Source of the DNA: Benincasa hispida
Lineage: Eukaryota; Streptophyta; Magnoliopsida; Cucurbitales; Cucurbitaceae
DNA length: 64,000 bases
NCBI RefSeq assembly: GCF_009727055.1
Contig: NC_052350.1
Location: forward strand, 34,248,172-34,312,171
Reading direction: 5' to 3'
Shown here one piece after another: positions 1 through 12,440 of the stretch. The number at the start of each line of letters is the position of its first letter. The stretch's first letter is position 1. Under the pieces are notes generated by a model. That model made no database searches. It was given only the letters and a program-made list of their open reading frames with translations, and was not told the DNA's origin. Position numbers and translations under genes: made by a program.

Positions 1-10
1 GTTGACTTGA

Positions 11-180
11 GTCTTATGAACTTATTAAAGAGATGTTCAAAGCATTATAATCTACGTATTACTAAACCTAGAACTACCCATAAATAATGGCCCGCAAGTC
101 TTATGAACTTATTAAAGAGATGCTCAAAGCATTATGATCTATGTATTACTAAACCTAGAACTATCCATAAATAATGGCCC
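11..180. repeat. Two-copy tandem repeat, 87-bp period
   Basis: The block starting gtcttatgaacttattaaag at 11 recurs at 98 with only a few substitutions and runs to about 180. This is a direct duplication with an 87-bp period. No open frame of note lies in it. The window starts just before it, so more copies could lie upstream. Confidence 0.9.
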
Positions 181-1300
181 ATGGAGCCTTTAGCTTGAAG
201 ATGTGTGCAGTTAAATCATGTTTTATAGCCTGTAGTTTTTACTTTCATGGAAATAAAATGTTTAAATTTAACTCTAAAACCAAATCAAATTTAGAGTATG
301 TTTGACTTGTGATACGAACTTAAATAAAGATCAAATATGACGAATTACAAGAAAAGAAATTGAATGAAAAATTGGGTGTTAATTAGAATTTGAGTTTTAA
401 ATTTGATCATATGTTAAGAAATATTGAATAAAATATTAAAAAAAGTATGGTTAAAATATTATATTTTAATCTCTATACTTTGGAATTTATTAATTTAGAA
501 TTTGTTAATTTAAGTTCCAATATTATTTACTTCAAATTTTGGTCATATAAATTCAATAATTTAAATTTTAGTCTTTCAAAGTTAAAGACAATGGTTCAAT
601 AATAATTATTATTTTTATGCGAGAAAATAAAATATTTGAATATGAACAAAGTTTATAGTGAAAATGCTAATCGATGTTAAAATGCATATTTAATTTAATT
701 ATATATATATATAGGATAATTTAAGAAATTAATGTGATTCAATTATATAAATATGTGATATATATGATCCTTGAAAGGAAACACGAAGGGGAAAATGCAC
801 TGTTGACCCAATTAGAAGGCCCAAATTGAAAAAATACCCCACCTTTTAAAAACCACTAATGATTGATCTTTTGCGGACGTCATGCGAAGTCTCAATTACA
901 TGCGCTACCCATCTCGCTCTCGCACTTGGCTCTTGGTCGTCTTGCTCTTGGTTCTTGTCTCTTGCTCACTTTGTTCTTGTGTGATATTGCATGTCAGTAT
1001 ACGTATAACCAATTTGACAAGTTCATGTAATCACTTATTTCAACCCTCAAATCAACACTACTTTTACCCAATATATTTAAGTAAATCCTGTTTTTAAACC
1101 CAAAATACCAAAACTTTTCATTCGGGAGTGTTTCATTCATTGACAGTGTTCTCTTCAATGGTGCTTTTTCGAAAATGTACGTAGAGAACATTATTTACGG
1201 GTGTTTGAATAGAATATGATTCTTGGACGTTTTGTGTGTTTTAGCCGTTTAATTTATTTGCAATAACTTGATACCAGAATTGTTAGTAGTCTAATTGATT
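181..1300. other. AT-rich intergenic DNA, no gene seen
   Basis: This stretch is AT-rich with no frame resembling a known protein. The part around 450-640 (tctctatacttt, aattttggtcatat, tagtctttcaaagtt) resembles 29130-29300 in wording and order, so both may be copies of a dispersed AT-rich repeat. A (ta)n run lies near 702-712. The short open frames here show no domain and are treated as chance. Confidence 0.5.
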
Positions 1301-1304
1301 GGAA

Positions 1305-1515
1305 ATAAAGAGAGAGAAAAGAGTGAGAGGTGAGAGAAACAAAGAGTGACAACCACTAAGGTAATGACGAGTGAAAAAGAGAGCAATAGGGCGAGAGGGA
1401 AAGATAGTGAGTGAGCAAGAAAGAGAGAGCGAGTGAGCAAGACAGCGAGATATAGCAAGAGAGAAAGAGAAAGAACGATTGAGCAAGACAGTGAGATATA
1501 GCGAGACAGAGAGAT
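1305..1515 (+). repeat. Purine-rich GAGA/GCGAGA low-complexity block
   Basis: About 200 bases are almost purely purine on the plus strand, built from gagaga, gagcgagtgagcaag and acagcgagatatagc words. It resembles in style the gagcgaga arrays inside the solo LTRs at 42292-42640 and 52603-52934, though no clear LTR surrounds it. Its translation on either strand is low complexity and is not taken as coding. Confidence 0.55.
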
Positions 1516-2029
1516 ACAGTAGGCTTATTTTGTTATTTGAAAGTTATTGACTTGTATTCTCTTACTTGTAGGATGACAGAGAAATTTTTACTCATACGAT
1601 ATGGAAGTGACTAGGATGAGAACTAAAGTTCTTATATTAGAGGTAATTTGACAGGAATTATTTTGGCCACTACGTTGAAGTATGAAAAACTTAAACTTCA
1701 CATATATGGGATTACAAACGTCAGTTCTACAGAGTTTGATATTATAATGAGGGTTAAATATAAGCTAGACTATGAAGCCCCTTCATAATATATAAGTAAC
1801 AATGGAGATTATCGTTTTCTCCTTTTTTGGGATGATCTTTGTAGAGTTCAATTATTTGTAATGCTAATCAAAGCATGTAATTCATGAGAATATAGAGTTC
1901 AATAGTGTGAGGTAATTCTTCATCTAGTGTGGATGTGAAGTAGGTCAACTATTCTTTTATAAAAAAAATTTGAAACTGAGATTAGTTATTCTATCCATAA
2001 AAAAATGAATTTAAAGTTAAAAAATCAAG

Positions 2030-3570
2030 CAAATCTTTATTCACTTTTCAACGTATTGGAGAGACTTGTAAGTGGAGTCTTCATGCAATGAAACTAATAG
2101 GTTGTGATATATTTATTATCACAAAATACTTAAGTTTGCATACGTGTTCAATTGAAATTTTAAACCATGACCACAGGTAGGCAAGTTCTATAGTTGTTTG
2201 TCAAATAATGAAAGACAAGTTCACTAGTGTAGGTCGTATGTAGTGGTCACGTAATTGAGGACATAAGAAAAAATTATGGCGTAAACATAAGAAAAGAGAA
2301 AACATGGCATGCAAGGTAACAGCCTATGCTCTTACTAGGGTACTCTAGAGAACTTATATGCCATTCTCCATGCTTATAGGGAAGCATTAAAGATGGAGAA
2401 TCCGGATACTAAGTTTGAGATAGAGCATGAGGAATACATGCATTTCAAGTACATGTTTATGGCATTAGGGCCTTGTATCTGAGGTTTGGTAAGTTGTCGA
2501 CCTGCGATTATCATAGATGGGTCGCATTTGAAAGGCATATAAAAGGACTATGTTGGTTGGTGTTTCCATGGACGGTAATAATCAAGTATATCCACTAGTG
2601 TACATGATAATGGACAACGAGATTAATTGAGCATGGAAATGGTTAATGACAAATTTGAAGGCTGCAAATGAAGAACCACCTAATTTAGCTTTTGTGTCTG
2701 AATGCATGGTAACCATATCCAACACTGTTCGTGCAATATTTCTTACAACATTTCATGGACTATGCACATACCACATAGAGAGGAATTTGGTTACAAATTT
2801 TAAGGACAGTGCGATAGTTGGTGTGCTTTATGATGATGCAAGGGCATTTTGCATGGTGGAGTTCTAGTCACATCGTGAGGAACTTCGTAAATTTTGAAAT
2901 GTTTTTGTCACGAGACATCTGGAGGATGTTGGCATAGAGAGATGGGCATATTGTAATCTAATAGAACGAAGCTACGACAACATGACATCTCGTATAGTGT
3001 TTCAATAACATAACGAAGGTAGCGAGATTATTGCCCATAACATGTTTACTTGAACATGTTAGAGGAACTATTCAGGTGTGGTTTTATGAACGTAGAAATT
3101 ATTAGGCTTCCCGAACCACAACACACTCGGACTATTGTGAAAAATGATTAGCAATTGAGTTTGACAGAGGTAGGAGATACCAAGTTGAACCGATTGATTG
3201 CTATAGGGTTTATGTGCGAGATAATTGGCTGGAGAGTCTTATTAACCTTCGCGCACATGAATGCACTTGTAATAAGTTTGAATCACTTGGTATCCCATGT
3301 TCCCATGTAATAGTAGCAGTTAAAGAATGTAACATCCCTATGGACACCCTTATAAGCCGGTATTATGGCATTGAATCCCTCATGACTGCTTATGCAGAGC
3401 TGGTCTTTCCACTTGTTAACTTAACTGAATAGAAGAAACCACTAAACTATGTGGAGAATAAAATCACCGAAGAGAGTTTCACAAGTTTCATGGCGTAGAG
3501 TACGAAAATACTATCTATTGGAGAACGTCTTGCGCACGCTAAATGTGGTAAGTGTAGGGAGAGAGTGCAT
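2030..3570 (+). pseudogene. MULE (Mutator-like) transposase, degenerate
   Basis: This is a broken transposase of a Mutator-like DNA transposon. Three landmarks occur in the right order. At about 2050-2210 there is a MuDR N-terminal DNA-binding-like stretch (SLHAMKLIGCD, then LHTCSIEILNHDHR). At about 2505-2880 there is the MULE catalytic region, with IIIDGSHLKG holding the first Asp, then AFVSECMVTISN, then CTYHIERNL. At about 3214-3432 there is a SWIM zinc finger with the CxC...CxH pattern (CTC ... CSH). The reading frame is interrupted by several stops and shifts. The second catalytic Asp, usual in an SDR-type motif, appears as Glu in SECM. No terminal inverted repeats were identified. The element is therefore certainly inactive as read. 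Confidence 0.85.
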
Positions 3571-5236
3571 AATAGACTAACATGTAACCAACCGATCACG
3601 ACAAAAGGACCCAATCTGTTAAATGATACACGATTTTAATTATTTTACTGTAATTGTATGTAGTTGAAATTTTGTTGACAAATGGTTGTACATAGTGTAA
3701 ACTCTAGATTTTGAATTCCTTAATGTCTATGCTTGACAATTTACAATGTTACTTATTGTTTTAAAAGCATGTTGAGTAAGGTAGGTTTATTTGTTAAGTT
3801 GTTTCAATAAAAGGAGTATGTGAATATGCAATTAAAAGGAAGTTTTCTAGGCGATAAAGGAAAAGAGATGAAACTTGGTTAACTAATGGGAAGAGTGGAG
3901 TGATTAAGTAAAAATTAAATGTGGTTGGGAGAAAAGTATTTAATATTTGTTTATATATAAGTTAAAAGGGATTAATTATTTATGTATTAACAAAAGGGGA
4001 GTAATTAAGCCTAATTGAGTGGGGTAATCAATGTAAAGTAGTTGCTGGCAAAATTTTTAAGGAGAAGAAAAAGGTGCTGCCAGTGCATATAATGTAGCAG
4101 ATTGTGAAGGTCGGTGTATAGAAATTAATCGTGCAATTTTCAAATTTCTTTCATAAACTCATTGGAAATTGAGTGGAGAAGACGGACCAGGGTTGCTGGA
4201 GTGAATCTCAACCGGAAAGATGGTGAAAAATGGAAAACACTTAAGGTTGGTCTAAATTCATTCAGGTTCGAGCAAGTTGTGGTGTTTTTGCTACTTCGAG
4301 CTGTAGAAAAGGAATTAGAAGCTAAAATTTTGGGGTTAGAATGAAAAGAGGGTTATTAACAGTTTTCATGAAGGATGGTTATGCAAATTATGGATGGAAA
4401 TTGACGAATTTGTAGGTAAACTGAGGCTATATGGGAACTCAGTTGAAGTAGAGTAAGGGTAGTTTTGGGACCGAGACTATACGGGAATTCAATTGAAGCA
4501 GAGTAAGGGTGTTTTTGGGAGCTGATTTTGAAGTATTCAAGGAACATTAAAGCTAAATCCTCAGGTTAGTAAATTAATAGGTTGTTTATGATTTTAATGT
4601 AAGAAATTGGAAGGAATTTGGTTTAGAAATTAATGAATTAAAGGCTGAAAGCTGTAAGTGCTACTGTCACATACAATTGTATACCGTGGAGAATTTGAAG
4701 AATTTATCTCAAACCAGTTAATCAATCAGGATATTTGCTTCACAAATGTTGAAGAGAATCGAGTAAGGAATAATTTTGAGGGTAGCTTAAGGAGAACGAA
4801 TTTGGGAAGGCTATCAATTTTGAGGAAAACAGTGGGTTGTGCAAAATTTCGCAGAAATAGGATAGTCAGGATTCAATCAAAATTTCGAGCTATCCAAGTT
4901 AATTCGTGAACTTTAACTTATTAGGTAATTTAATTTAGAGGTAGTTATTGAGTTTTGTTGAAGAAATTTGAGTGATTTTGGGGCTAGATTGGGTGAAATA
5001 GAAGCTCAAGAGCTTGAAAGTAGCTGCCAAAAAACAGAGCAACTTGTAGAAAATTAGTGGTCTGAAGGAAGAAGATGATGTCTATCATCTTTTGCCCATC
5101 ATCAGAATCCTATTTCTGAGATTTAAGGTCGTGTAAATAACTGGAGGTATTTGTTTAAGACTATCTTTGAACTAAAGGAGGCTATAACTCGAAAAAGGGA
5201 TTTTATAATAAATTTGGAAGATTTAAGGTTGTTTTG
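3571..5236 (+). other. Unassigned, probably transposon-derived DNA
   Basis: No recognisable protein is encoded here. The sequence is moderately AT-rich, with long plus-strand stretches of short direct duplications. Its style is similar to the solo LTRs further along (52087-54928 and 59200-60591). Small open frames at 4162-4344 and 4658-4909 show no domain. It ends where LTR family B begins. Confidence 0.35.
4421..4520 (+). repeat. 50-bp tandem duplication
   Basis: Two adjacent 50-bp units, 4421-4470 and 4471-4520, share ctatatgggaactcagttga / ctatacgggaattcaattga and then gagtaagggt. They differ at a handful of positions. Confidence 0.85.
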
Positions 5237-6890
5237 AATGGGTGACCATAGGTAACATGACCTCAATTCTGAGTGAGTTGTGAACTCCTGCCATTGAGGG
5301 CGGTCCTTTGATTTGCATGGGTGCGAGTGACCAGAGCGCCAACTCAAACCTACCATTTTGGGGATTCGTCTGATTTAGGAGCTGGGAACTCAGCTTCACA
5401 ATATGGAGTTCACTTCTTCCCCAAAGTAGGGGTAAGTAGATAGATTGCTCTGTTAAGGGCTAATCCCGGGGCTTGAATGATGTGCGCCCACGTACCTTCT
5501 CATGGCCCAAAGGTGTTCACACATAGCAGGACTATGTTGTATTGTTTATTAGAGGGATCAGTGGTACTTAAGGAGGGAGATGTAAATATAGGGGCAAAAC
5601 GGTAAATTGGCCTACTGTAATTACGAGCATCTGTGAAGGGTCATCGTACTGATGATTGGTTATATCCAATGGACATAGAAATATATCTATGGCAAGAAGA
5701 GTTCAACTGTCGGTCTTTAGTGGAAACTTGACAGTTAACGAATGGTTGGATATCGTGACTAAAGAGTTTAGTCAGCTATTCACGTACCGTTGGAGCTTCG
5801 AGCCATAGGTCCATAAGGTCCCCTTGGTAGCTTGGATACAAGTTGAGAGTCAACTTTTGGATTAGTTTGAAATGTTCAAATTGACAAGAGAGAGTTTGAT
5901 TATATATGATATAATTGAATGAGTTAATTAAATATGATATAATTAACTTTATGTATGAGATACATTAATTTGGAGGAAATTGGATTTAAATATGATTTAT
6001 ATCTTGTAGAGGAAAATATTATAATTAATATATGATATTAATTTATATGTTATGAATATGATAATATCACATTCATTGGATGGTTATAAAGGAAATGGGA
6101 CGGCGTCTCTTCTGTTCTAAATAATGGATGAGTGCATTATAAATAGCTGACGGTGTGTTGAGCATGAGGCATGGACATTGTGTTAAAGAGAATGTCATCG
6201 TTTAGAAAATCAGTGCCTATACGATAGTGACTGCACGATCGCTTACATATACGATATTGCTAAGTGATCGCTTACTGGTTACACCTTCGCGCGCTATTAA
6301 CTAAACGATCATTTACCTTTTCCTAAACGATGATTTAGCTCCCGATATTTACTAAACGATCATATAGACAATCACTTACTTTTTTCTACGCGGTCGTTTG
6401 GATGATTGCTCACCCTTTTCCTACACGATCGTTTATACAATCGCTTACCTTTTCCTACACGATCGTTTAGACGACCGCTTACTTTTTCCTATACAATCAT
6501 ATACTTCACTTAAATGATCAAGCATCTTGTCTATGCGATAGACGATCTCATCTCCCACTTGCTTAATAGTTGTGTACGGTCTCTCTTCCTTCTTCCCTCA
6601 ACCAAATCCGAACGAAGCCCACACTTTGGATTCTCACTCCAAGAATACTGAGGGCTCTGAGTGGTGGTGTCTTCTTCATTTTCTTCTATCCAAGTAGTGA
6701 TTGTTCGAGGTAGACGGTTGGGTTTTAGACTCGCTGTGAAGAAGAAATTTTCATCTGATATGATCTCCTAATCTCTTTAGCATTATGAATGCATATTAGT
6801 ATGTTTTTAATGTATATGTGGTAATTCTGTCACAATGAATTGGAAAGATCCACTTCCGCTCGTAGGTACTCTTGAATAAGAGTTCCTTCA
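5237..6890 (+). mobile_element. LTR, family B, plus orientation, 5'-truncated (B1)
   Basis: This is one of several copies in the window of a long LTR I call family B. Its hallmark is gaccataggtaacatgacct followed by the words ttggggattcgtct, ggtaagtagatag and atgttgtattg. Compared with the copy starting at 50573, the first roughly 460 bases are missing here and the match begins at 5237. The 3' part carries an array of cgatcgttta/cgcttac repeats (6225-6540). An inverted partial copy follows at 6893. The internal coding region it once flanked is not attached. Confidence 0.7.
6225..6540 (+). repeat. Degenerate ~35-bp tandem repeats inside LTR B1
   Basis: Imperfect units such as cgatcgtttagacgaccgct followed by tactttttccta recur, with starts near 6357, 6391, 6426 and 6460, a period of 34-35 bp. 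Looser copies lie upstream to about 6225. The units are themselves partly palindromic (cgatcg). The homologous LTR at 50573 has the same repeat zone, now split by an insertion at 52087-54928. Confidence 0.75.
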
Positions 6891-6892
6891 AG

Positions 6893-7832
6893 TCCGACAG
6901 CTGAACACTTCTTACCACAAATATATTTCTGTGTCCATCGGATATAACCAATTATGAGTACGATAACCCTTCATAGATGCTCATAAGTACAGCTGGACCA
7001 AATTACCGTTTTACCCCTGTAGTTACACCTCACTTCTTAAGTACCACCGATCCCTCTAATGAACAATACAACATAGTCCAACGTGTGAACACCTCTCGGG
7101 CCAAGAGAAGGTGTGTGGCGTCACATCGTTCAAGCCCTAGAATCAGCCCTTAAGGGAGCTATCTATCTACTTGCCCCTACTTCAGGGAAGGAGTGAATTC
7201 CATCTTGTGTAACTGAGTTCCCAACTCCCAAATTAGATGAATCCTCAAAGTGGTAGGTTTAAGTCGGCGGTCTGGCTACTCGCACCATGCAAATCAAAGG
7301 ACCGGCCTCAAAGGTAGGAGTTTCCAACTCATTCAGGATTGAGGTCATGTTACCTATGGTCATCCTAGTGAAGTGAAGTCTCTGTCCTAAATGGTGTTAT
7401 ATAACAAGACGTTAACACTTCGTAGTCGGGTCTTATACAAACTCTTTATATAGGACGCCCCCGCTCGCATGTCCCCTACACGAATGATCAGGATAGTCCA
7501 TCTATGACAAATCATAACACTTGTAACTATTCCACAAAGCGGGCCGCATCTGTAGCATTACCAGGATAAGGTTTTCCTCCTATATTCATATACTACAGAC
7601 CATTTTGGTTATCCCTTAAGACATGATCCACTTGTATATTACCACATACATGCCTAAATTACATAAAGACAACAAGGGATTTTAGTTTATTGGTTTATGG
7701 TAAAGCAAATAAAACATTTAACTGAGCAAAATCAAGAAGTGAAGTAAAATATCATATATTATACATCACAAGCATTCGTACAAACTGTTTACAAACTACA
7801 GGACACGAGACTTTAGGGCATCAACCCCAACA
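6893..7832 (-). mobile_element. LTR, family B, minus orientation, 3'-truncated (B2)
   Basis: Read on the minus strand, the LTR begins at 7832 with tgttggggttgatgccctaa and runs through the family-B landmarks to about 6893, where it stops inside the LTR. Its 3' half is absent. It lies head-to-head with B1, so 5237-7832 contains a large imperfect inverted repeat. On its right side it cuts directly into a gypsy gag gene, which suggests insertion into that element. Confidence 0.75.
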
Positions 7833-9383
7833 CTCTCATTTTTCCTGGCCTGTCTCTTCCTCATGCAAAGCTCCTTCAGAATTTGGCATATTTAGGAATT
7901 TGCTTGACTGCATCGAGAAGAGGAATATTTATCTCTACCATTCTAAACATCTTCAAATGCTCATTGTCCTTGTCTACAGCTAGTTCCTTTGGCTTTGCAA
8001 GCCTGGAAGGAAAAGGTGTTTTAGGCACATACGCATCCAAAGGAGGATAAGGATGAGAAGATACTCCCTGTTTGTTTTGTGGCGGTAAGACGATTGGATC
8101 TAAAGAAGAAATTCTTGGACTCTCCAATTCTGGCTCTATCACTGACTCAACAGGCGGCTCCAACTTCTTACCACTCCTCAATGTGATTGCACTAATATTT
8201 TCTCTAAGAATTGACTCGAGCTGGGACGGAAGTTTGCCAGACTGTCTTTCCAATCTGCTCATAGAGGTGGCTAGCTATGAGACTTGGGTCCCCAAAGCTT
8301 CAATGGCTTTCTTTGTATCCTATTGAAAATTCTGTGTATCCTGTTGAAATTTAAAAAAGTTGTTAGCAAGACTTTTAACAATGTCTTCTAAGGATATACC
8401 TGAACCAGACGAAGCTCTATGATGAGGCTAACTCTACTTATTTTGCCATCCCCATTTGAAATTTGGGTAGTCTCTCCACCCAGGATTGTAAATCTGATTG
8501 AATGGGTCCCGCCTCCTATTTTTCCCATTATAATTGTAGCCTCCAATGGCATTTACCTCAGGAATTGTTCCTTGCAGAGCACTTAGGCAAACGTCAAGTG
8601 AATAGCCAATCCCATAACATACTTGGCAAACAGAAGTGGGCTGCCCAATCTCCACTTTTGCTAACTACTTAATAACAGAAACTAAGTCAAATATTTCTTT
8701 TTTAAGTTCACTTACCTCATTGGCGGATTTAACACTAACTCCAACTCTAGTTCCAAATTGTTGAGGATTTGTAGCCATGGTAGCTATTGAGTTCATGTGC
8801 TCAGTCAGGGTTTTATTGACTAAGGCTCATCCTGAAGCTGCATCTATACTGCTTTTGTCGGTTTGCATCAGTTCCTCGTAGAAGTATTGGATCAAGAATT
8901 GGTCTGAGATCTGATGATAGAGGAACTTGGCACAGGTCTTTTTGAATCGTTCCCAATACTCATGAAGGATATCCCCATCGAACTGCATGATGTTATAAAT
9001 TTTCTTTCTGACACTAGCAGCTCGGGATGCCGGAAAGAAGTTATCCAAGAACTACCTCTACAATTCTTCCGAAGACGTGATGCTTCCTGGTGGAAGAATG
9101 TAGAGCAACTCCTTGGCATCTCCCTTCAATGAAAAGAGGAATTCTCTTGTGTTAATTTGCTCCTAGGTCACCCCATCATGTCTCATTCCATTGCATACCA
9201 CATAAAATTCCTTGAAGTGTTTGTGTGGATCCTTGCCCTGTAGAACAGAAAATGCAGGAAATAAGTTAATTAAGCCAGATTTAAGCTCAAATTACCTATT
9301 GTCTCAGGATAAGCAATGCACAAGGGCTTCTGAGTGAAGTCAGGTGTTGCAAGCTCCTTGAGGGTCTTTTCTCGTTCAGCCAT
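7833..9383 (-). pseudogene. Ty3/gypsy gag remnant (element G1)
   Basis: This is a gag polyprotein of a gypsy retrotransposon whose leader resembles a tRNA-Asp primer site. The start codon at 9383 begins MAEREKTLKELATPDF, a start typical of this gag family. The capsid (retrotrans_gag) part lies at 8827-9048 (EYWERFKKTCAKF, then IQYFYEELMQTDKSSIDAAS). A knuckle-like Cys-rich segment (CQVCYGIGYSLDVC) lies at 8434-8655. The linker segment with ISAITLRSGKKLEPP lies at 7876-8262. The frame is broken several times. The gene ends abruptly at 7832 at the LTR-B2 tip, so protease and pol are missing. A primer-binding-like site and the LTR lie upstream at 9508-11020. Confidence 0.85.
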
Positions 9384-9507
9384 CACTAGAAAATCTTCAA
9401 GAATGCCTTCTTCTCCTGATGTGTCTTCAACACGAATCTCTTTTCAAGGGAAAATTGATTAACAAGGATAAACACTACAAGTTTAAAAAATCAAGGATTC
9501 CATCGGC

Positions 9508-9525
9508 TCCCCGACGATGGTGGCA
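9508..9525 (-). promoter_or_regulatory. Primer-binding site, tRNA-Asp-like, decayed
   Basis: On the minus strand, tgccaccatcgtcgggga aligns with the tRNA-Asp-type primer site used by plant gypsy elements (tggcgccgttgccgggga), with several substitutions. It sits about 125 bp upstream of the gag start at 9383, between gag and the LTR, as expected. Confidence 0.6.
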
Positions 9526-11020
9526 GTTTGGCCGGTCACCAGATTTACCGTCGTTCGTGAACCCGCACCGAACGAAAATAAAAATTTGTATACACCAAAC
9601 TAACCCCTTACTATAAGTAGTAAGTCCAAGGTCGAACCACAGAGAGCTGAATACGGATTCCTCAAATATTGGAACTTGTAGGAAGTATCCAAAGGGGGGG
9701 GTGTTGTGAGAAAATTTGAAATAAATTTGCTAGAGAACAAGAAGTGCGCAACGTAAACAAAATGTTAAAATTTATCAATCGAATAAACACTTAGCTTGGG
9801 TAATTATAGTTTAGTTCATTCCTCATCATTTCTATCATAGACTACTCAAAAGATGTGTGAGAATATTCGAATTAAGACTTAGCCTACTCAATTAGAATCC
9901 TAACTGGTAGTCCATAAAATCAAGATTATTAAAAGAAAAGCGAGAATCCTCAATTAATCAATCAATCAACAGAAATTAAGATTAAAGGCAAAGCTAAGCC
10001 AATTAATTGATTTCCATCGTCTAACCAACTAATTGAACGAGATTTATCTAAGTTAGAAAGTAAATGTTTGCTAATTGGAATCCCAAATTAACACAACAAA
10101 CTAGCTTAACTCATGCATCTAGGTGATGACTACCTAACGATTACAAATTAGGGCCAATCAAAGCAATCAGTTAAACATGCACAACTAATTTGTAAGATTA
10201 TCCCATACATGAAAATTGAAGAATAAGCTCAAGATAAATTCTCATAAGTTCATAATAAAAACTCATAGAATTACTTTACGAGTCTCAAGAATTGAATTGG
10301 AACCAAACTAAACTAACAAACAAAAGCTAAGTTCTTAGCTTTTAACCTCAGATCATGCTCGAATTCATGGCAAAGGGAAGAGTTTTTACAGAATTTTGGC
10401 GCAAAAAGAGAGCTAAAACTAGGTTGGACAGAGCGGTAGCATTCAAGAATTGGTTTACTCGAGGATGATCTAATCGGTTGACCCAAATTATTCTTTTATA
10501 AAACTTCCGCAGCATCGCAACACTAGGAAGAGCGTTGCAACGCTGCGACGCATAATGGCCGAGCATCAGGCAGGCATTGAGCACTAGCCTGACGCTACAT
10601 TACACGCGCACTGGGGCTATGCGTTCGTTAAGCCACGTAGTGTTGCAACCTCAGCAAAAGCGTTGCAATGCTGCCTATTCTGTCTTAGAGCGTTGGAGGG
10701 CAGCGTTGACGAGCGGTGCGACGGTGGCATTGGGCCATCTCTAGAGCATTGCAATGCTACCCTGCAATCGAGCATTCTGCCTTCTAGCGTTGAGCTAGCA
10801 TTGAACTTAAGCTTATTGGGAGCGTTGCAACACTCGGCAGGGCAGCAGTCTTCACTCCTTCGTCATTTGATCAATTTAGCTTATAACTTCATCATTTTAA
10901 TGCTTTTTTTTTTCCCGAACAGTTAATTTGACTGCTTATACACTTGAATCCTATAAAATGATCAATTTGACCAAATTAAGTAGCTAAACAACCCTGAGTT
11001 AAGCGAAAGAAGATAGCACA
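9526..11020 (-). mobile_element. Gypsy 5' LTR region of element G1 (E1)
   Basis: This is the region upstream of the G1 primer site in minus orientation. The far end reads tgtgctatcttctttcgc on the minus strand (11020 downward), a plausible LTR start. The composition parallels 12441-13682, another copy of the same kind. It contains iterated palindromes of the type agcgttgcaacgct. The inner LTR border was placed next to the primer site and is approximate. Confidence 0.55.
10505..10835. repeat. Cluster of agcRttgcaaYgct palindromes
   Basis: At least five palindromic or near-palindromic words occur: agcgttgcaacgct near 10531, agcgttgcaatgct near 10660, agcattgcaatgct near 10745 and two half-matched forms near 10511 and 10820. 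agcgttgcaacgct and agcattgcaatgct are perfect palindromes. The same module recurs at 13477-13580 and 44222-44310. Confidence 0.8.
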
Positions 11021-12440
11021 TTTCCAGTGTTATCGCTCCTTCCTGACTTTAGGGTAAGTAGATCAGTGCTCCCTTAAATGATTTCTTTAGGACTTAACAA
11101 AGGGCCTTACCCTTTCATTGGCTCGGAAAGGGTTTTTGTTTAATGGTTGGACCATGAATAGGTTGTTCATTAGAGAAGCATTGGTACCTAAGGATGTAAA
11201 AGTAGTCCAGGGATAAAATAGTAATTTGACTCAGTTGGTGTTACAAACAATCGTGAAGGACTACTTGCTATTATTGGTCAATATCCATGGACATACAAAT
11301 ATATATGCAGTGAGAAAAGTGCAGTTGTATGTCTTTAGTGGTGTGTACCCATAGTCAACAAATATTGATTAATGTGGTTAATTAGTTTAGTCAATTAATC
11401 TCAACTTGTTAGAGATTCTAATCTAAAGATCAATGAGGTCCCTTCCTAGCTCGTAAAGAAAATTGAGGTAACCAAGTATTGAATAGAGTTTGAAATGTTC
11501 AAACTCACGTAGGGAAATAGTATAATGTATAATGATACATTATAATATAAAGTTTATATTTTAATTAAACTTTATAATATAAATTTAATTTGGGATATGA
11601 TTCAAAATTAATTTATGGGAGAATGAAATATTTGAAGGAGCTCAAATATTAATTTAATTTGAATTAGATTCATATTAAAACTATAGGTTAAAATTAATGT
11701 GTATTAGATGCACATTAAAAGCTATAGGTTATGAGAGAAATACAATTAAATATGATTCATTTATAGGTTATATTAAATATTTGTTATTTAATTTGGTAAT
11801 TAATTAATTATTAATTAAATTAAATTAAATTTGGTTTAATTGAATTAATTGAATTAAAACTATAGGTTATGTGAGAGATATTTCATTTTAAATATGATTT
11901 AAATGAAATCAGTAATTAATTACATTAAATTATTTAATATATTAAAACAAATTTAACTTCCACGTTCGGAGCTAATAGAAACATGGGATGGTTCCCACGT
12001 TTCTCTCTCTCTCTCTCCTTTGATCATATACCTGCAAAACATTTGCAGGGTACAATGTGGTTGTAATAGTGATCTTCACAAAAGCATTATGTATTCAACT
12101 CTCTCAAAAACTCTCCCATCTTTTCCCCAATTTTGATATTTTGGTTCCCACAGACCTACATTCTTCAATTCTCAGAAAATAGAGAGGTAGCCTCTTTTGG
12201 TGGTGTTCATTGATTTCAATCAAAATGGAGAATTGACTATTTTGTCTGAATCATCGTACAAAAGTAAGTATCAATTTGTTTTCTCTATAGAGTTATTCAA
12301 TTGCATGCTTAACATAGGAATAATACAGTAGGTGGTATTTAACTTTTGGTTTCTATGATTTTCTGATTTTCCCAGTGTACTGGTATTCGTAACCTTTTTC
12401 GATGTCGTTTAATTCCTGAAAAGAACCACAAATCAAAAGA
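11021..12440 (+). mobile_element. LTR-like segment related to families A/B, 5'-truncated
   Basis: From ctgactttagggtaagtaga onward this follows the same word order as LTR families A and B: gttcattagag, a 'ccatggacatacaaatatat' phrase, a 'gaggtccctt' phrase and gtttgaaatgttcaaa. It is diverged from both. The start of the LTR is missing. The 3' side carries a transcribed-leader-like stretch up to roughly 12440. No internal coding part is attached, so it is best read as a solo or truncated LTR lying against E1. Confidence 0.55.

Noticed and set aside
6225..6540. Regularly spaced partly palindromic repeats resembling a CRISPR array
   Set aside because: Units are imperfect and nearly contiguous, with no unique spacers. 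They lie within a plant LTR, and homologous repeats occur in another LTR copy.
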